A stretch of DNA of 64,000 nt from an uncultured Pseudohongiella sp. Lineage in GTDB: Bacteria > Pseudomonadota > Gammaproteobacteria > Pseudomonadales > Pseudohongiellaceae. The translations under genes were made by a program, and so were the position numbers. The notes under the pieces were generated by a model that saw only the letters and a program-made list of their open reading frames with translations, ran no database searches and was not told the origin of the DNA. Location: positions 3,018,577 through 3,082,576 of the forward strand of contig OX638323.1 of assembly GCA_951812715.1 (NCBI GenBank). The letters run 5' to 3'. Shown in pieces: positions 39,918 through 49,500 of this stretch. Positions within the stretch are counted from its first letter, which is position 1; every line of letters starts with the position of its first letter.

Positions 39918-41234
39918 ATGAAACTGAATCGGGACGAACTCGAAGCGCACTGGATGCCGTTTTCCGGTAACCGGCAGTTCAAGGACAAGCCGCGAATGCT
40001 GCAATCGGCCCAGGGCGTGCATTACTTCGACGTGGATGGGCGGCGCATCTTTGACGGACTGTCGGGACTTTGGACCTGCGGCGCCGGCCACGCCCGGCGC
40101 GAAATCGTTGCCGCGGTTAGCCGTCAACTCGCTGAACTTGATTATGCGCCGGGCTTCCAATACGGACATCCGCTGTCGTTCCAGTTGGCCAACAAGCTGG
40201 TGGAACTGACGCCCGACGGGCTCGATCATGTCTTTTTCACCGATTCCGGTTCGGAAACGGTGGACACCGCGCTGAAGATCGCCCGCGCTTACTGGGTGCT
40301 CAAGGGTCATTCCGGCAAGACTCGCTTCATCGGCCGGCACAAGGGCTACCATGGCGTAAATTTCGGCGGCGTCGCCGTGGGCGGCATCGGTTTCAACCGC
40401 AAGCTGTTCGGGCCAGCCGTGGACGCCGACCATATTTCCCATACCATGACCGAACAGAATCGCTTCAGCCGGGGCATGCCCGAGTCAGGCGCGCATCTGG
40501 CCGACGAAGTGCTCGATCTGATCGCTTTGCATGACGCCAGCAATATCGCCGCGGTAATCGTCGAACCCATGTCGGGCACCGCCGGCGTGATTCCGCCGCC
40601 GCAAGGCTATCTGGACCGCCTGCGGGAAATCTGCGATGAATACGACATCCTGCTCATATTCGACGAGGTCATCACCGGCCTCGGCCGCATGGGATCCTAT
40701 ACCGGCGCCGAAGAATTCGGCGTCACGCCGGACATCATGGCCCTGGCCAAGCAGGTCACCAATGGTTGTATTCCCATGGGCGCGGCGGTACTGCGGGGCG
40801 AAATCTACGAAACCTTCATGGAACACGGCGGCCCGGATTACATGGTCGAGTTCCCTCACGGCTACACTTATTCCGCCCATCCCGTTGCCTGCGCGGCCGG
40901 TTTGGCGACGCTCGATCTGCTCGTCAATGACGAACTCGTGGCGAATGTGCGGAAACTGGCGCCGGTGCTGGAAAAAGAGGTCCATGAACTGCGCGGTCAT
41001 TCACTTGTCACCGATATTCGCAACTACGGCCTGGCGGCCGGAGTCAGTATCGCGCACCATCCGGGAGAGCCTATGCGGCGTCCTTTCGAGATCGGCCTGA
41101 AATGTCTGGAGAAGGGCTTCTATGTGCGCTGGGGAGGCGACACCATCCAGTTGGCGCCGCCTTTCGTTTCGACGCCGGAACAGATCATCGCCCTCGTGAA
41201 CGCGCTGGGGGAGAGCCTCGATGAGATCGCCTGA
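39918..41234 (+). CDS. beta-alanine:pyruvate transaminase (class III, PLP)
   Basis: The product has 438 residues. LEAHWMPFSGNRQFKDKPRML at the N-terminus and FDGLSGLWTCGAGHARREI closely resemble Pseudomonas omega-amino acid:pyruvate aminotransferases. The PLP site shows FTDSGSETVDTALKIARAYW, the Asp in LLIFDEVITGLGR, and the Schiff-base lysine in IMALAKQVTNG. The reaction is beta-alanine plus pyruvate to malonate semialdehyde plus alanine. Its 3' end overlaps the start of the dehydrogenase gene (14 nt) that would oxidise malonate semialdehyde to acetyl-CoA. It is cytoplasmic. Confidence 0.9.
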   Translation: MKLNRDELEAHWMPFSGNRQFKDKPRMLQSAQGVHYFDVDGRRIFDGLSGLWTCGAGHARREIVAAVSRQLAELDYAPGFQYGHPLSFQLANKLVELTPDGLDHVFFTDSGSETVDTALKIARAYWVLKGHSGKTRFIGRHKGYHGVNFGGVAVGGIGFNRKLFGPAVDADHISHTMTEQNRFSRGMPESGAHLADEVLDLIALHDASNIAAVIVEPMSGTAGVIPPPQGYLDRLREICDEYDILLIFDEVITGLGRMGSYTGAEEFGVTPDIMALAKQVTNGCIPMGAAVLRGEIYETFMEHGGPDYMVEFPHGYTYSAHPVACAAGLATLDLLVNDELVANVRKLAPVLEKEVHELRGHSLVTDIRNYGLAAGVSIAHHPGEPMRRPFEIGLKCLEKGFYVRWGGDTIQLAPPFVSTPEQIIALVNALGESLDEIA

Positions 41235-42780
41235 GCAGCGGGATACAACGGCGGCCGGAACTCGGCAAATGACCGCCGTGTCACTGCCCTTGCTCGGACA
41301 CTACATAGCCGGCAAGGAAGTTGCCGGATCGGGCGGCATGCGGGATGTGTTCGATCCAGCCGCCGGAGTCGCCATCGGCCGGGTGCGCATGGCCGACCGA
41401 AATACCGTGGAGCAGGCGATCGCCGCGGCAAGCGCGGCGGCGCCGGAATGGGCCGCGACTCCACCGCAGAGGCGCGCCCGCATCATGTTCCGCTTCCGCG
41501 AATTGCTGGAACGGCACGCGGACGAAATCTGCCGGATCGTCACCAGAGAGCATGGCAAGGTGTTGAACGATGCCCGCGGCGAATTGCAGCGCGGCATCGA
41601 AGTGGTCGAATACGCCTGCGGCATTGCCGAATTGCTCAAGGGCGAACATTCGCGGGAAGCGGGCCCTGGTATCGACAGTTGGTCGGAATTGCAGCCGCTG
41701 GGCGTGGTCGCCGGCATCACCCCATTCAATTTTCCCGTCATGGTGCCCATGTGGATGTATCCGCTGGCGATCTGTTGCGGCAATACCTTCGTATTGAAGC
41801 CCTCCGAGCGAGACCCCGGCGCCTCCTTGCTGATCGCGAAGCTGTTGCGGGAAGCCGGACTGCCCGACGGCGTCTTCAACGTCGTCAACGGCGGTCGCGA
41901 GGCCGTGGAGGCATTGCTTGATGACCAACGCGTACAGGCGGTGAGCTTTGTCGGCTCCACTCCGGTTGCCGAGTCGATCTACCGCCGCGCCACCGCCGCG
42001 GGCAAGCGCGTACAGGCCCTGGGTGGGGCCAAGAATCATGCCGTTGTCCTGCCGGACGCCGATCTCGAAGCCGCCGCGGACGCGCTCATGGGCGCCGCAT
42101 ACGGTTCCTGCGGTCAGCGCTGCATGGCGATTTCGGTAGCGGTGACCGTAGGCGAGGAAACGGGAAATCAGCTTGTCGACCTGCTGCGGCAGCGAATCGC
42201 CGACTTGAAAGTCGGCCCCGGAGCCGACAACAGCAATGACATGGGACCGCTGGTTTCGAAGGAAAGTCTTGAGCGGATACACGGCTACATCGACGAGGGT
42301 CTTGCGCAGGGCGCCGAACTCGCCGCGGACGGCCGCGGTCTGAAAGTGCTGGGCAATGAAGACGGCTTCTTCCTCGGCGCCTGCCTGTTCGACCGGGTGC
42401 AGCCGCAAATGACGATCTATCGCGACGAAATTTTCGGCCCGGTGTTATGCGTCGTTCGGGCGGAGAATTTCGATCAGGCTATCGAATTGGTCAACGACCA
42501 CGAATACGGCAACGGCGCCGCGCTGTTCACCCGCGACGGCGAAGCCGCGCGGAATTTCTCGAACCACGTAAGAATCGGCATGGTCGGCATCAATGTGGCC
42601 TTGCCGGTGCCCGTCGCGAGTCAGTCCTTCGGCGGCTGGAAGCGTTCGCTGTTCGGCGACCACTACGCCTACGGCCCGGACGCCGTCCGTTTCTACACCC
42701 GGCGCAAGACCATGACCCAACGCTGGCTGCGGCGCAAGGACGACGACCCCTCGGGGCCGCAATTTTCCTTTCCTTCCTGA
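41221..42780 (+). CDS. mmsA: CoA-acylating methylmalonate/malonate-semialdehyde dehydrogenase
   Basis: The product has 519 residues from ATG 41221, overlapping the transaminase gene; ATG 41269 (MTAVSLPLLGHYIAG) would give a 503-residue protein of more typical length. The aldehyde-dehydrogenase fold shows GVVAGITPFNFPVMVPMWM, FVLKPSERDPG, FVGSTPVAESIYRRA and the catalytic cysteine in YGSCGQRCMAIS, as in MmsA. It converts malonate or methylmalonate semialdehyde with CoA and NAD to acetyl- or propionyl-CoA and CO2. Together with the symporter and transaminase it completes beta-alanine to acetyl-CoA. Confidence 0.9.
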   Translation: MRSPEQRDTTAAGTRQMTAVSLPLLGHYIAGKEVAGSGGMRDVFDPAAGVAIGRVRMADRNTVEQAIAAASAAAPEWAATPPQRRARIMFRFRELLERHADEICRIVTREHGKVLNDARGELQRGIEVVEYACGIAELLKGEHSREAGPGIDSWSELQPLGVVAGITPFNFPVMVPMWMYPLAICCGNTFVLKPSERDPGASLLIAKLLREAGLPDGVFNVVNGGREAVEALLDDQRVQAVSFVGSTPVAESIYRRATAAGKRVQALGGAKNHAVVLPDADLEAAADALMGAAYGSCGQRCMAISVAVTVGEETGNQLVDLLRQRIADLKVGPGADNSNDMGPLVSKESLERIHGYIDEGLAQGAELAADGRGLKVLGNEDGFFLGACLFDRVQPQMTIYRDEIFGPVLCVVRAENFDQAIELVNDHEYGNGAALFTRDGEAARNFSNHVRIGMVGINVALPVPVASQSFGGWKRSLFGDHYAYGPDAVRFYTRRKTMTQRWLRRKDDDPSGPQFSFPS

Positions 42781-42849
42781 CGGCGAAAACGCCAAATGGT
42801 CTTCGGCCGCGAGTGGCGACAAACTGCCCGAACACGACCCTGACCGGAG

Positions 42850-43089
42850 TTATTCCGATACTCGATAAATGCCGTTTTGCAAATCGCTTGACGGCGCTTC
42901 CACGACCTTCGGCGGAGATATGGTCAAATCTGGCTTATGGCAAGTTAGGCATGCGGCCTCTCTGCTGTTTTCGCTGATCACTTCTTCGCCGTCCCTGAAC
43001 TTCACTTCCTCGATGACATTGCCAAGTTGCCGGAAGCCGCATAGCCGCTTCCAGGATTTCTCGGCGCTCATCCCCATCTTGTAAATCAT
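42850..43089 (-). pseudogene. C-terminal remnant of an IS256/Mutator-type transposase
   Basis: The reverse frame encodes MIYKMGMSAEKSWKRLCGF then RQLGNVIEEVKFRDGEE, which resembles the end of IS256-family transposases (pattern F-K-x-x-x-x-A-E-K-R-W-R-R-L-x-G followed by V-K-F-x-D-G). The rest of the transposase is missing, and the sequence upstream is replaced by TGGGACACCCA repeats. It is probably a relic after deletion or recombination. The remainder of the 509-bp gap (42781-43289) shows no other gene. Confidence 0.55.
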
Positions 43090-43103
43090 CGACAAAGGCA
43101 ATC

Positions 43104-43171
43104 CATGGGACACCCACTCCAGCGGAGCAATCCATGGGACACCCACTCCAGCAATCCATGGGACACCCACT
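43104..43171. repeat. three CATGGGACACCCAC copies before the APS kinase fusion
   Basis: Copies at 43104-43117, 43133-43146 and 43158-43171, spaced 29 and 25 bp, each followed by TCCAGC or TCCAGCGG. They lie directly beside the IS256-type remnant and 119 bp upstream of the fusion gene ATG. Confidence 0.88.
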
Positions 43172-43289
43172 CCAGCGGCGCGGGCGAGGGCTAAACTATC
43201 CAGGCCCTTTTGACGGATCAAGTTACCATTTGGCTTTTGCGATAGAATCTCCCGCCGAAGCTCAGGTCCAAGGTAACAAGCGAGACATC

Positions 43290-44690
43290 ATGCAGGAAAA
43301 TCGAACGCCTCCCCGCGGCTCCAACGTATCCTGGCAGAAAACGCGCATCGGCAAGGCCGAGCGGGCGCGCAGCCTGGCGCAGTGGCCGATGATCATCTGG
43401 CTGACCGGTCTTTCCGGCGCTGGAAAATCTACCATCGCCAATCGCCTGGAACAGGAAATCCAGGCGGCGGGCAAGCACACTTATCTGCTGGATGGCGATA
43501 ATCTGCGCCACGGCCTCAATGGCGATCTCGGCTTCAGCCTCGATGACCGGGTGGAAAACGTGCGCCGGGTGGCGGAAGTGGCGCGGCTCATGGTCGATGC
43601 CGGTCTGATTGTGATAGCCGCTCTGATCTCGCCGCTGCGGTCGCAGCGGGAAATGGCGCGCTCACTTGTTCCGGAAGGGGAATTCCTGGAAATTTTCATC
43701 GATGCGCCATTGGCCGTCTGCGAGGCGCGCGACCCGAAAGGTCTATATGTCCGGGCGCGCAAGGGCGAGCTGCACGATTTTACCGGTATTGATTCTCCTT
43801 ACGAAGCACCGCTCAAGCCCGATTTGAAGATCGACACGGAACGGCTTTCGGCCGATGACGCAGTCAAGGAAATCCTCGCTTTTTTACGCAAAAACGCTCC
43901 CCGGCAGGATCGCCCGCCACTCTCGCCTTCCGGCATGAGCAAGCACAAGCGTAGCGACAAATTCATGATCAGTTGCACCGCCCGCAGCGGCAGTTCCATG
44001 TTGAGCACTTTGCTGAACTCGCATCCGCGGGTGCTATGTCATGGCGAGATTCTGGCCGCGCCTCACGAATCGGCTGGCCCTTATCACGAATTCCGCAGAC
44101 AGGGGATCGATATCGACGATTGGCTGCGCGAATATCGGAAAACGCGTCCCGAGGCTTTTCTCTATGACGTTTGTTTCAATCCCGCGGGGCATCAAAGCGT
44201 GGGTTTCAAGTTCAAGCTGGAGGAATCGCTGTCAAAGAAGTACAAGCTCTTCCGCGATCTTCTCGCGGCCGACAGAGACATCAGGATCATTCACCTGCAA
44301 CGAACGAATATTCTGGACAAATACATATCCTTGCAGATGACGAAGCAATCAGGGATTTTCTCTATTCGCTCCGGTAGTCAAAGGCCGGAATTGCGCCCCT
44401 TTGCCATCGATATTCCCGAATTTGTCGCCTACGTGCGCGAAGATCGGCGACGGCACGAAGCCGCCTTCGACTTGTTCAAGAAGCACCAATGCCTGCATCT
44501 GACGTACGAGGAACTTTGCCAATCCCGTCCCGCCGCGCTGGCGAAGGCGCAGGACTTTCTCGAATTGCCCGAGGCCGACCTTGCCACCATGATGGTCAAG
44601 GTAATCGAGAACAATTCCGATTTGGTGCTGAACCTGTCGGAAGCGCAGGCGGCTTTGGCCGAGGAGGTAAGTCCGGCCAACGCGCAATAG
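43290..44690 (+). CDS. APS kinase-sulfotransferase fusion protein
   Basis: The product has 466 residues from ATG 43290; a frame open upstream to 43134 reads through the repeats and is rejected. Residues about 25-205 are a complete adenylylsulfate kinase: P-loop GLSGAGKST (40-48), LLDGDNLRHGLNGDLGFS, LISPLRSQREMAR and APLAVCEARDPKGLYVRA. Residues about 220-466 are a sulfotransferase: the 5'-phosphosulfate loop in SCTARSGSSMLSTLL, HGEILA, and the 3'-phosphate region in IHLQRTNILDKYISLQ. The kinase makes PAPS and the second domain would use it, so the fusion may channel PAPS to an unknown acceptor (glycan or lipid). No cysD or cysN lies nearby. It is cytoplasmic. Confidence 0.88.
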   Translation: MQENRTPPRGSNVSWQKTRIGKAERARSLAQWPMIIWLTGLSGAGKSTIANRLEQEIQAAGKHTYLLDGDNLRHGLNGDLGFSLDDRVENVRRVAEVARLMVDAGLIVIAALISPLRSQREMARSLVPEGEFLEIFIDAPLAVCEARDPKGLYVRARKGELHDFTGIDSPYEAPLKPDLKIDTERLSADDAVKEILAFLRKNAPRQDRPPLSPSGMSKHKRSDKFMISCTARSGSSMLSTLLNSHPRVLCHGEILAAPHESAGPYHEFRRQGIDIDDWLREYRKTRPEAFLYDVCFNPAGHQSVGFKFKLEESLSKKYKLFRDLLAADRDIRIIHLQRTNILDKYISLQMTKQSGIFSIRSGSQRPELRPFAIDIPEFVAYVREDRRRHEAAFDLFKKHQCLHLTYEELCQSRPAALAKAQDFLELPEADLATMMVKVIENNSDLVLNLSEAQAALAEEVSPANAQ

Positions 44691-44815
44691 CCATGCGGCA
44701 GTCCGATAGGCCCAGCTGCGGCTCGATTGACTTGTAGCTGGATTTTGGTCTCATTGCCCGGCAATCCGGCCGCGTCAACCGGCGCGAGTTCCGGCGAAGA
44801 GAGCAAAGCGGAACC

Positions 44816-45037
44816 ATGACGACCGCAAAGATTCGCGCTGCCCTGGCGTTGCCGTGCTGGCTCGCTTCCGGCATCTTGTTCGCCCAATCGCCGAGCAAAC
44901 TGTATGACCACATTCACATGGCGCCGCCCGACCCGCGCGAGATGCGGTTGCCCAACGGCATGATCGAGTTCTGCTATATCGAGGGTCCCCATGGCGCCAA
45001 TGTGGAACTGGTCTGGCGCCAGCCCGATATGCCTTGA
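44816..45037 (+). CDS. short exported VOC/glyoxalase-like protein, probably internally deleted
   Basis: The product has 73 residues with a signal-like N-terminus (ALALPCWLASGILFAQ). It starts like a VOC domain (LYDHIHMAPPDP) and then jumps to the end of one (LPNGMIEFCYIEGPHGANVELVW). The middle of the usual approx. 120-residue module is missing, so it is either a real mini-protein or the product of an in-frame internal deletion. One metal-type His (DHIHM) and one Glu (VELVW) remain. It has no clear ribosome-binding site. The next gene downstream is a tRNA on the other strand. Confidence 0.55.
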   Translation: MTTAKIRAALALPCWLASGILFAQSPSKLYDHIHMAPPDPREMRLPNGMIEFCYIEGPHGANVELVWRQPDMP

Positions 45038-45041
45038 ATTT

Positions 45042-45118
45042 TGGTGGCTATGGCTGGATTTGAACCAGCGACCCCGGCATTATGAGTGCCGTGCTCTAAC
45101 CAACTGAGCTACATAGCC
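45042..45118 (-). tRNA. tRNA-Met (CAT), elongator type
   Basis: The reverse strand folds as a 77-nt cloverleaf: acceptor GGCTATG with CATAGCC, D-arm AGCTCAGTTGGTTAGAGC, anticodon arm GGCACTCATAATGCC (anticodon CAT), and T-arm CTGGTTCAAATCCAG. The encoded CCA is 45042-45044. The first pair is G-C as in elongator tRNA-Met; initiator tRNA lacks a Watson-Crick first pair. The gap from 45119 to 45344 shows nothing recognisable. Confidence 0.95.
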
Positions 45119-45344
45119 AAGAAGTCTCGCGCGGTATGCCGGAAAGGCGGCGAATTCTGTCGATTCGACATCCCGTTGTCAAGCTGAAGCCTTATCCTAT
45201 GCGAAGCGATGGGGAGGCGAAAGGTCGATTCCAACGCGAATCGACGGTGAAATCCGCGCCCGCGGCATGATGCGGAGACGATCGCGGACATTCAGGCGCG
45301 GCGACTACGAGCAATCAAGCAGTTCGCGTCTTCCGGCCAGCGGT

Positions 45345-46471
45345 TGTTAAAAGCAAATAGAAATGTCCGGTTCTGTAGCAAATGATCTGTCCGGTTTGAT
45401 TCTGGAGTCTGGCGAGCTTTGGAGGGCATAGCCCGGAAAGGGCCGCCAGGCGCCGGCCGCCGCCGCGATCCTATGCGGCGGTCCGTAAATTCTCAGTCAA
45501 TAGTTTGGCCCGGGGATCGTATCGCGCCAGTTCGCGCAAGCCGTGGCGGATCGCGACGCACCCATCCAGATATCGCAAAACCTTGACCGTCGCTTTCACA
45601 TAGTAACAACGGTACCGATCCGGCGGAATCTGCAATACCTGTCGACGAAAGCGTACGCAGTTGTCGTGCCCGACAACCCGCTCATGTTGTTCGCACAGAA
45701 TCTCGTCCAGCCGCTCGGCGTCGCCGCGGGCCACGAAGGCGGACCCTTCCTCCCGCGGCGGCCGCGCGAACTCCGCGTTGAAAGCCGGCAGGTATGTCTC
45801 CCGCAAGTACCGGTTCGCCGCTTCCATCTCCGCGACCCCCGCCAGCGCCAACTCCTTCACCAGTCGGTCCTGGTGCGTCTTGAACGCCCGCTCCGAACGG
45901 CCCCGCGCCTCCGGCGAGTACGCCGGAATCATCTCGATGCCCAACTGCCTCATCGCCCGTCCAAACTGCGTCGGATTGCTCTTGTCCACCTTGCCGCCCG
46001 CCGGCGGCATGTGCCAGTAATGACTGCCGCGGTCGGTGTACAGCGAACAGAACAGGCTCTCGCGTCAATCACCTCGCGGATGCCGCGAAAGCTGCTCCAC
46101 GTGCCTTCCTCCGCGCAGAAGAACATCGAGTAATGCTCGTTGGTGGCGTCGTCCATCGTCACGATCAGATCCCACATCCGACCCGGCGCCCATTCATGGC
46201 GACTGCCGTCCTGATGCAACAGCATGCCCGGCCACGGCGCCGCCTCCCGCCGCTTGCGATGCGTCCTGCGGCGCGGCACCTGCGCCATCAGGCCCACCGC
46301 CTCTTCTTGCGTCAGCCGACTCTCCGTCCAAGCTCCGAAAGCTTCTTCAAATCGCTCCATTCGCGTCTCCTGTAACCACACTGTTCGTCTCATCAGATGC
46401 TTCCTCCCACATCCAATGAGAGCCGGACAGATCTTGTACTACAAGGCCGGACAGATTATGTGCTTTCTACA
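45345..46471 (-). mobile_element. ISNCY/IS1202-like insertion sequence, copy C (decayed, divergent)
   Basis: This copy is 1127 bp. The left terminus TGTTAAAAGCAAATAGAAATG and the inverted right terminus TGTAGAAAGCACATAATC each run into TGTCCGG, related to but clearly different from copies A and B. No matching target duplication is seen in the immediate flanks. Its transposase is deleted and frameshifted. It lies 90 bp upstream of the giant exported-protein gene. Confidence 0.8.
45471..46360 (-). pseudogene. broken ISNCY-type transposase (copy C)
   Basis: From ATG 46360 (ribosome-binding site AGGAG) the frame reads MERFEEAFGAWTESRLTQEEAV, then skips about 100 residues present in copy B, including most of the helix-turn-helix and linker, to rejoin at RRTHRKRREAAPWPGMLLHQDG. 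Around 46055-46065 the frame shifts by one net base: LYTDRGSHYW and the rest of the catalytic core continue in another frame (ending 45471). The first catalytic Asp and later acids are still recognisable. It is not functional. Confidence 0.85.
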
Positions 46472-46560
46472 TTGGACAAGGTTGCGATTTGCAGTTTGCG
46501 GTTTTAGAGCATAGAATCGAGTGAACTTCGTGGCTCCTCGATCATCGAGGTTTACTCGTT

Positions 46561-49500
46561 TTGCGTATTTCATGGCCAGCCTTCCTGTTATTGGCGGCTT
46601 CTAGTTCAACGTTTTTTGCTGCTGGTTCGCTGGCGCAAGCGCCCATCGTCTGGGGCAGTGCATCGCCATCCAACTTCAAGGCCGATGTAGACACGACCAC
46701 GCTGAGTTGGGGCAGTAGTGGGGCGGATTCCTGTGAATTCCAGGGAGAGTCGATTGCCATCAGCGGGTCGTTGACCGGCGGGCCTTACGCGGCCGGCAGC
46801 CATGCAATCACTTTTTCCTGCAGCAACGAATCTGGTTCGACGCCCTACACGATCAACTTCCAGGCCTGGTCGCCGCCGACGCTGAACAGTTTCTCGCTGA
46901 GCAGCGTCACGATCTATGAAAACCAGAGCGTAACGGTCAGTTGGAGTTCAACCGACGCCAACGCTTGTATTTTGAGCACGGGAGGGGGCAGTCAACCCCC
47001 GAACGGAAGTCTGACCTTTCCCGCGAACAGTTTTGCTCCGGGCGTCATCAGCGGATCGATGCATTGCACCGGTTATGGAGGCACGTCGAACACGCGCTCG
47101 GTTTCCTTGACGGTGCTGACCTGGATCGATACCGATAACGATGGCGTTCATGACGACGAAGACACCGACGACGATGGCGACGGCATGCCCGATGTCTGGG
47201 AAATCGCCAACGATCTGGATCCCTTGGTCGCCAACGCCGATGGCGATCCCGACGACGACGGCGACAGCAACCTGACGGAATACAACAACGGCACCGATCC
47301 GCAAACGCATGAGGTGGCGCAACTGTTGAGCGCGACCTTGTCCGCGAACACGATTTACGAAAACGAAAGCCTGACCTTCTCCTGGAGTTCCCGTTACGCG
47401 ACTGCTTGTTACGCCAACGATACCAGTTCCAGCGCCAGTATCGGCAGCGCGGGCATCGGCAATACATCCGCGAGCGCCGGCGTCGTCGGCAAGGCGGACA
47501 ACGCATGGGATCCGAACGGCAGCGTAACCTACGAGCCCAACTTTTTTGATGTCGGGTCATTCAGTTATGAATTTTATTGCAGCGGCCCTGGCGGGGCTTC
47601 CGCGAAGGCAACGATTTTGCTGACGGTGCTGACCTGGATCGATACCGATAACGATGGCATTCATGACGACGAAGACACCGACGACGATGGCGACGGCATG
47701 CCCGATGTCTGGGAAATCGCCAACGATCTGGATCCCTTGGTCGCCAACGCCGATGGCGATCCCGACGGCGACGGCGACGACAACCTGACCGAATACAACA
47801 ACGGCACCGATCCGCAAACGTATGAAGTGGCGCAACTGTTGAGCGCGATCTTGTCCGCGAACACGATTTACGAAAACGAAAGCCTGACCTTCTCCTGGAG
47901 TTCCCGTTACGCCACTGCTTGTTACGCCAACGATACCAGTTCCAGCGCCAGTATCGGCAGCGCGGGCATCGGCAATACATCCGCGAGCGCCGGCGTCGTC
48001 GGCAAGGCGGACAACGCATGGGATCCGAACGGCAGCGTAACCTACGAGCCCAACTTTTTTGATGTCGGGTCATTCAGTTATGAATTTTATTGCAGCGGCC
48101 CGGGCGGGGCTTCCGCGAAGGCAACGATTTTGCTGACGGTGCTGGCCTGGGTCGACACCGACAAGGATGGCATTCATAACGATTTCGATCTCGACGACGA
48201 TGGCGACGGCATGCCCGATACCTGGGAAATCGCCAACGGTCTGGATCCCTTGGTCGCCAACGCCGATGGCGATCCCGACGACGACGGCGACAGCAACCTG
48301 ACGGAATACAACAACGGCACCGATCCGCAAACGCATGAGGTGGCGCAACTGTTGAGCGCGATCTTGTCCGCCAACACGATTTACGAAAACGAAAGCCTGA
48401 CTTTCTCCTGGAGTTCCCGTTACGCCACCGCTTGTTACGCCAAGGAGACCAGCTCCAGCGCCAGTATCGGCAGCGCGGGCATCGGCAATACATCCGCGAG
48501 CGCCGGCGTCGTCGGCAAGGCGGACAACGCATGGGATCCGAGCGGCAGCGTAACCTCCGAGCCCAACAGTTACGAGGTCGGATCATACAGTTACGAATTT
48601 TATTGCAGCGGCCCGGGCGGGGCTTCCGCGAGCGCAACGCTGTTGCTGACGGTGCTGGCCTGGGTCGACACCGACGGCGATGGCATTCATGACGATTTCG
48701 ATCTCGACGACGATGGCGACGGCATGCCCGATACCTGGGAAATCGCCAACGGTCTGGACTCCTTGGTCGCCAACGCCGATGGCGATCCCGACGGCGACGG
48801 CGACGACAACCTGACCGAATACAACAACGGCACCGATCCGCAAACGTATGAAGTGGCGCAACTGTTGAGCGCGATCTTGTCCGCTAACACGATTTACGAA
48901 AACGAAAGCCTGACCTTCTCCTGGAGTTCCCGTTACGCCACTGCTTGTTACGCCAACGATACCAGTTCCAGCGCCAGTATCGGCAGCGCGGGCATCGGCA
49001 ATACATCCGCGAGCGCCGGCGTCGTCGGCAAGGCGGACAACGCATGGAATCCGAACGGCAGCGTAACCTACGAGGCCAACTTTTTTGATGTCGGGTCATT
49101 CAGTTACGAATTTTATTGCAGCGGCCCGGGCGGGGCTTCCGCGAAGGCAACGATTTTGCTGACGGTGCTGGCCTGGGTCGACACCGACGGCGATGGCATT
49201 CATGACGATTTCGATCTCGACGACGATGGCGACGGCATGCCCGATACCTGGGAAATCGCCAATGGTCTGGACTCCTTGGTCGCCAACGCCGACGGCGATC
49301 CCGACGGCGACGGCGACGACAACCTGACCGAATACAACAACGGCACCGATCCGCAAACGCATGAAGTGTCGCAACTGTTGGACGCGTCCTTGTCCCCGAG
49401 CACGATATACGACCATGAAAACGAAAGCCTGACTTTCTACTGGAGTTCCCGCTACGCCACCGCTTGTTACGCCAACGACAACAGTGCCGGCGCCACCGGC

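Noticed and set aside
45345..46471. Target duplication around IS copy C
   Set aside because: The left flank (ending CCAGCGGT) and right flank (starting TTGGACAAGG) share no direct repeat that I can see.
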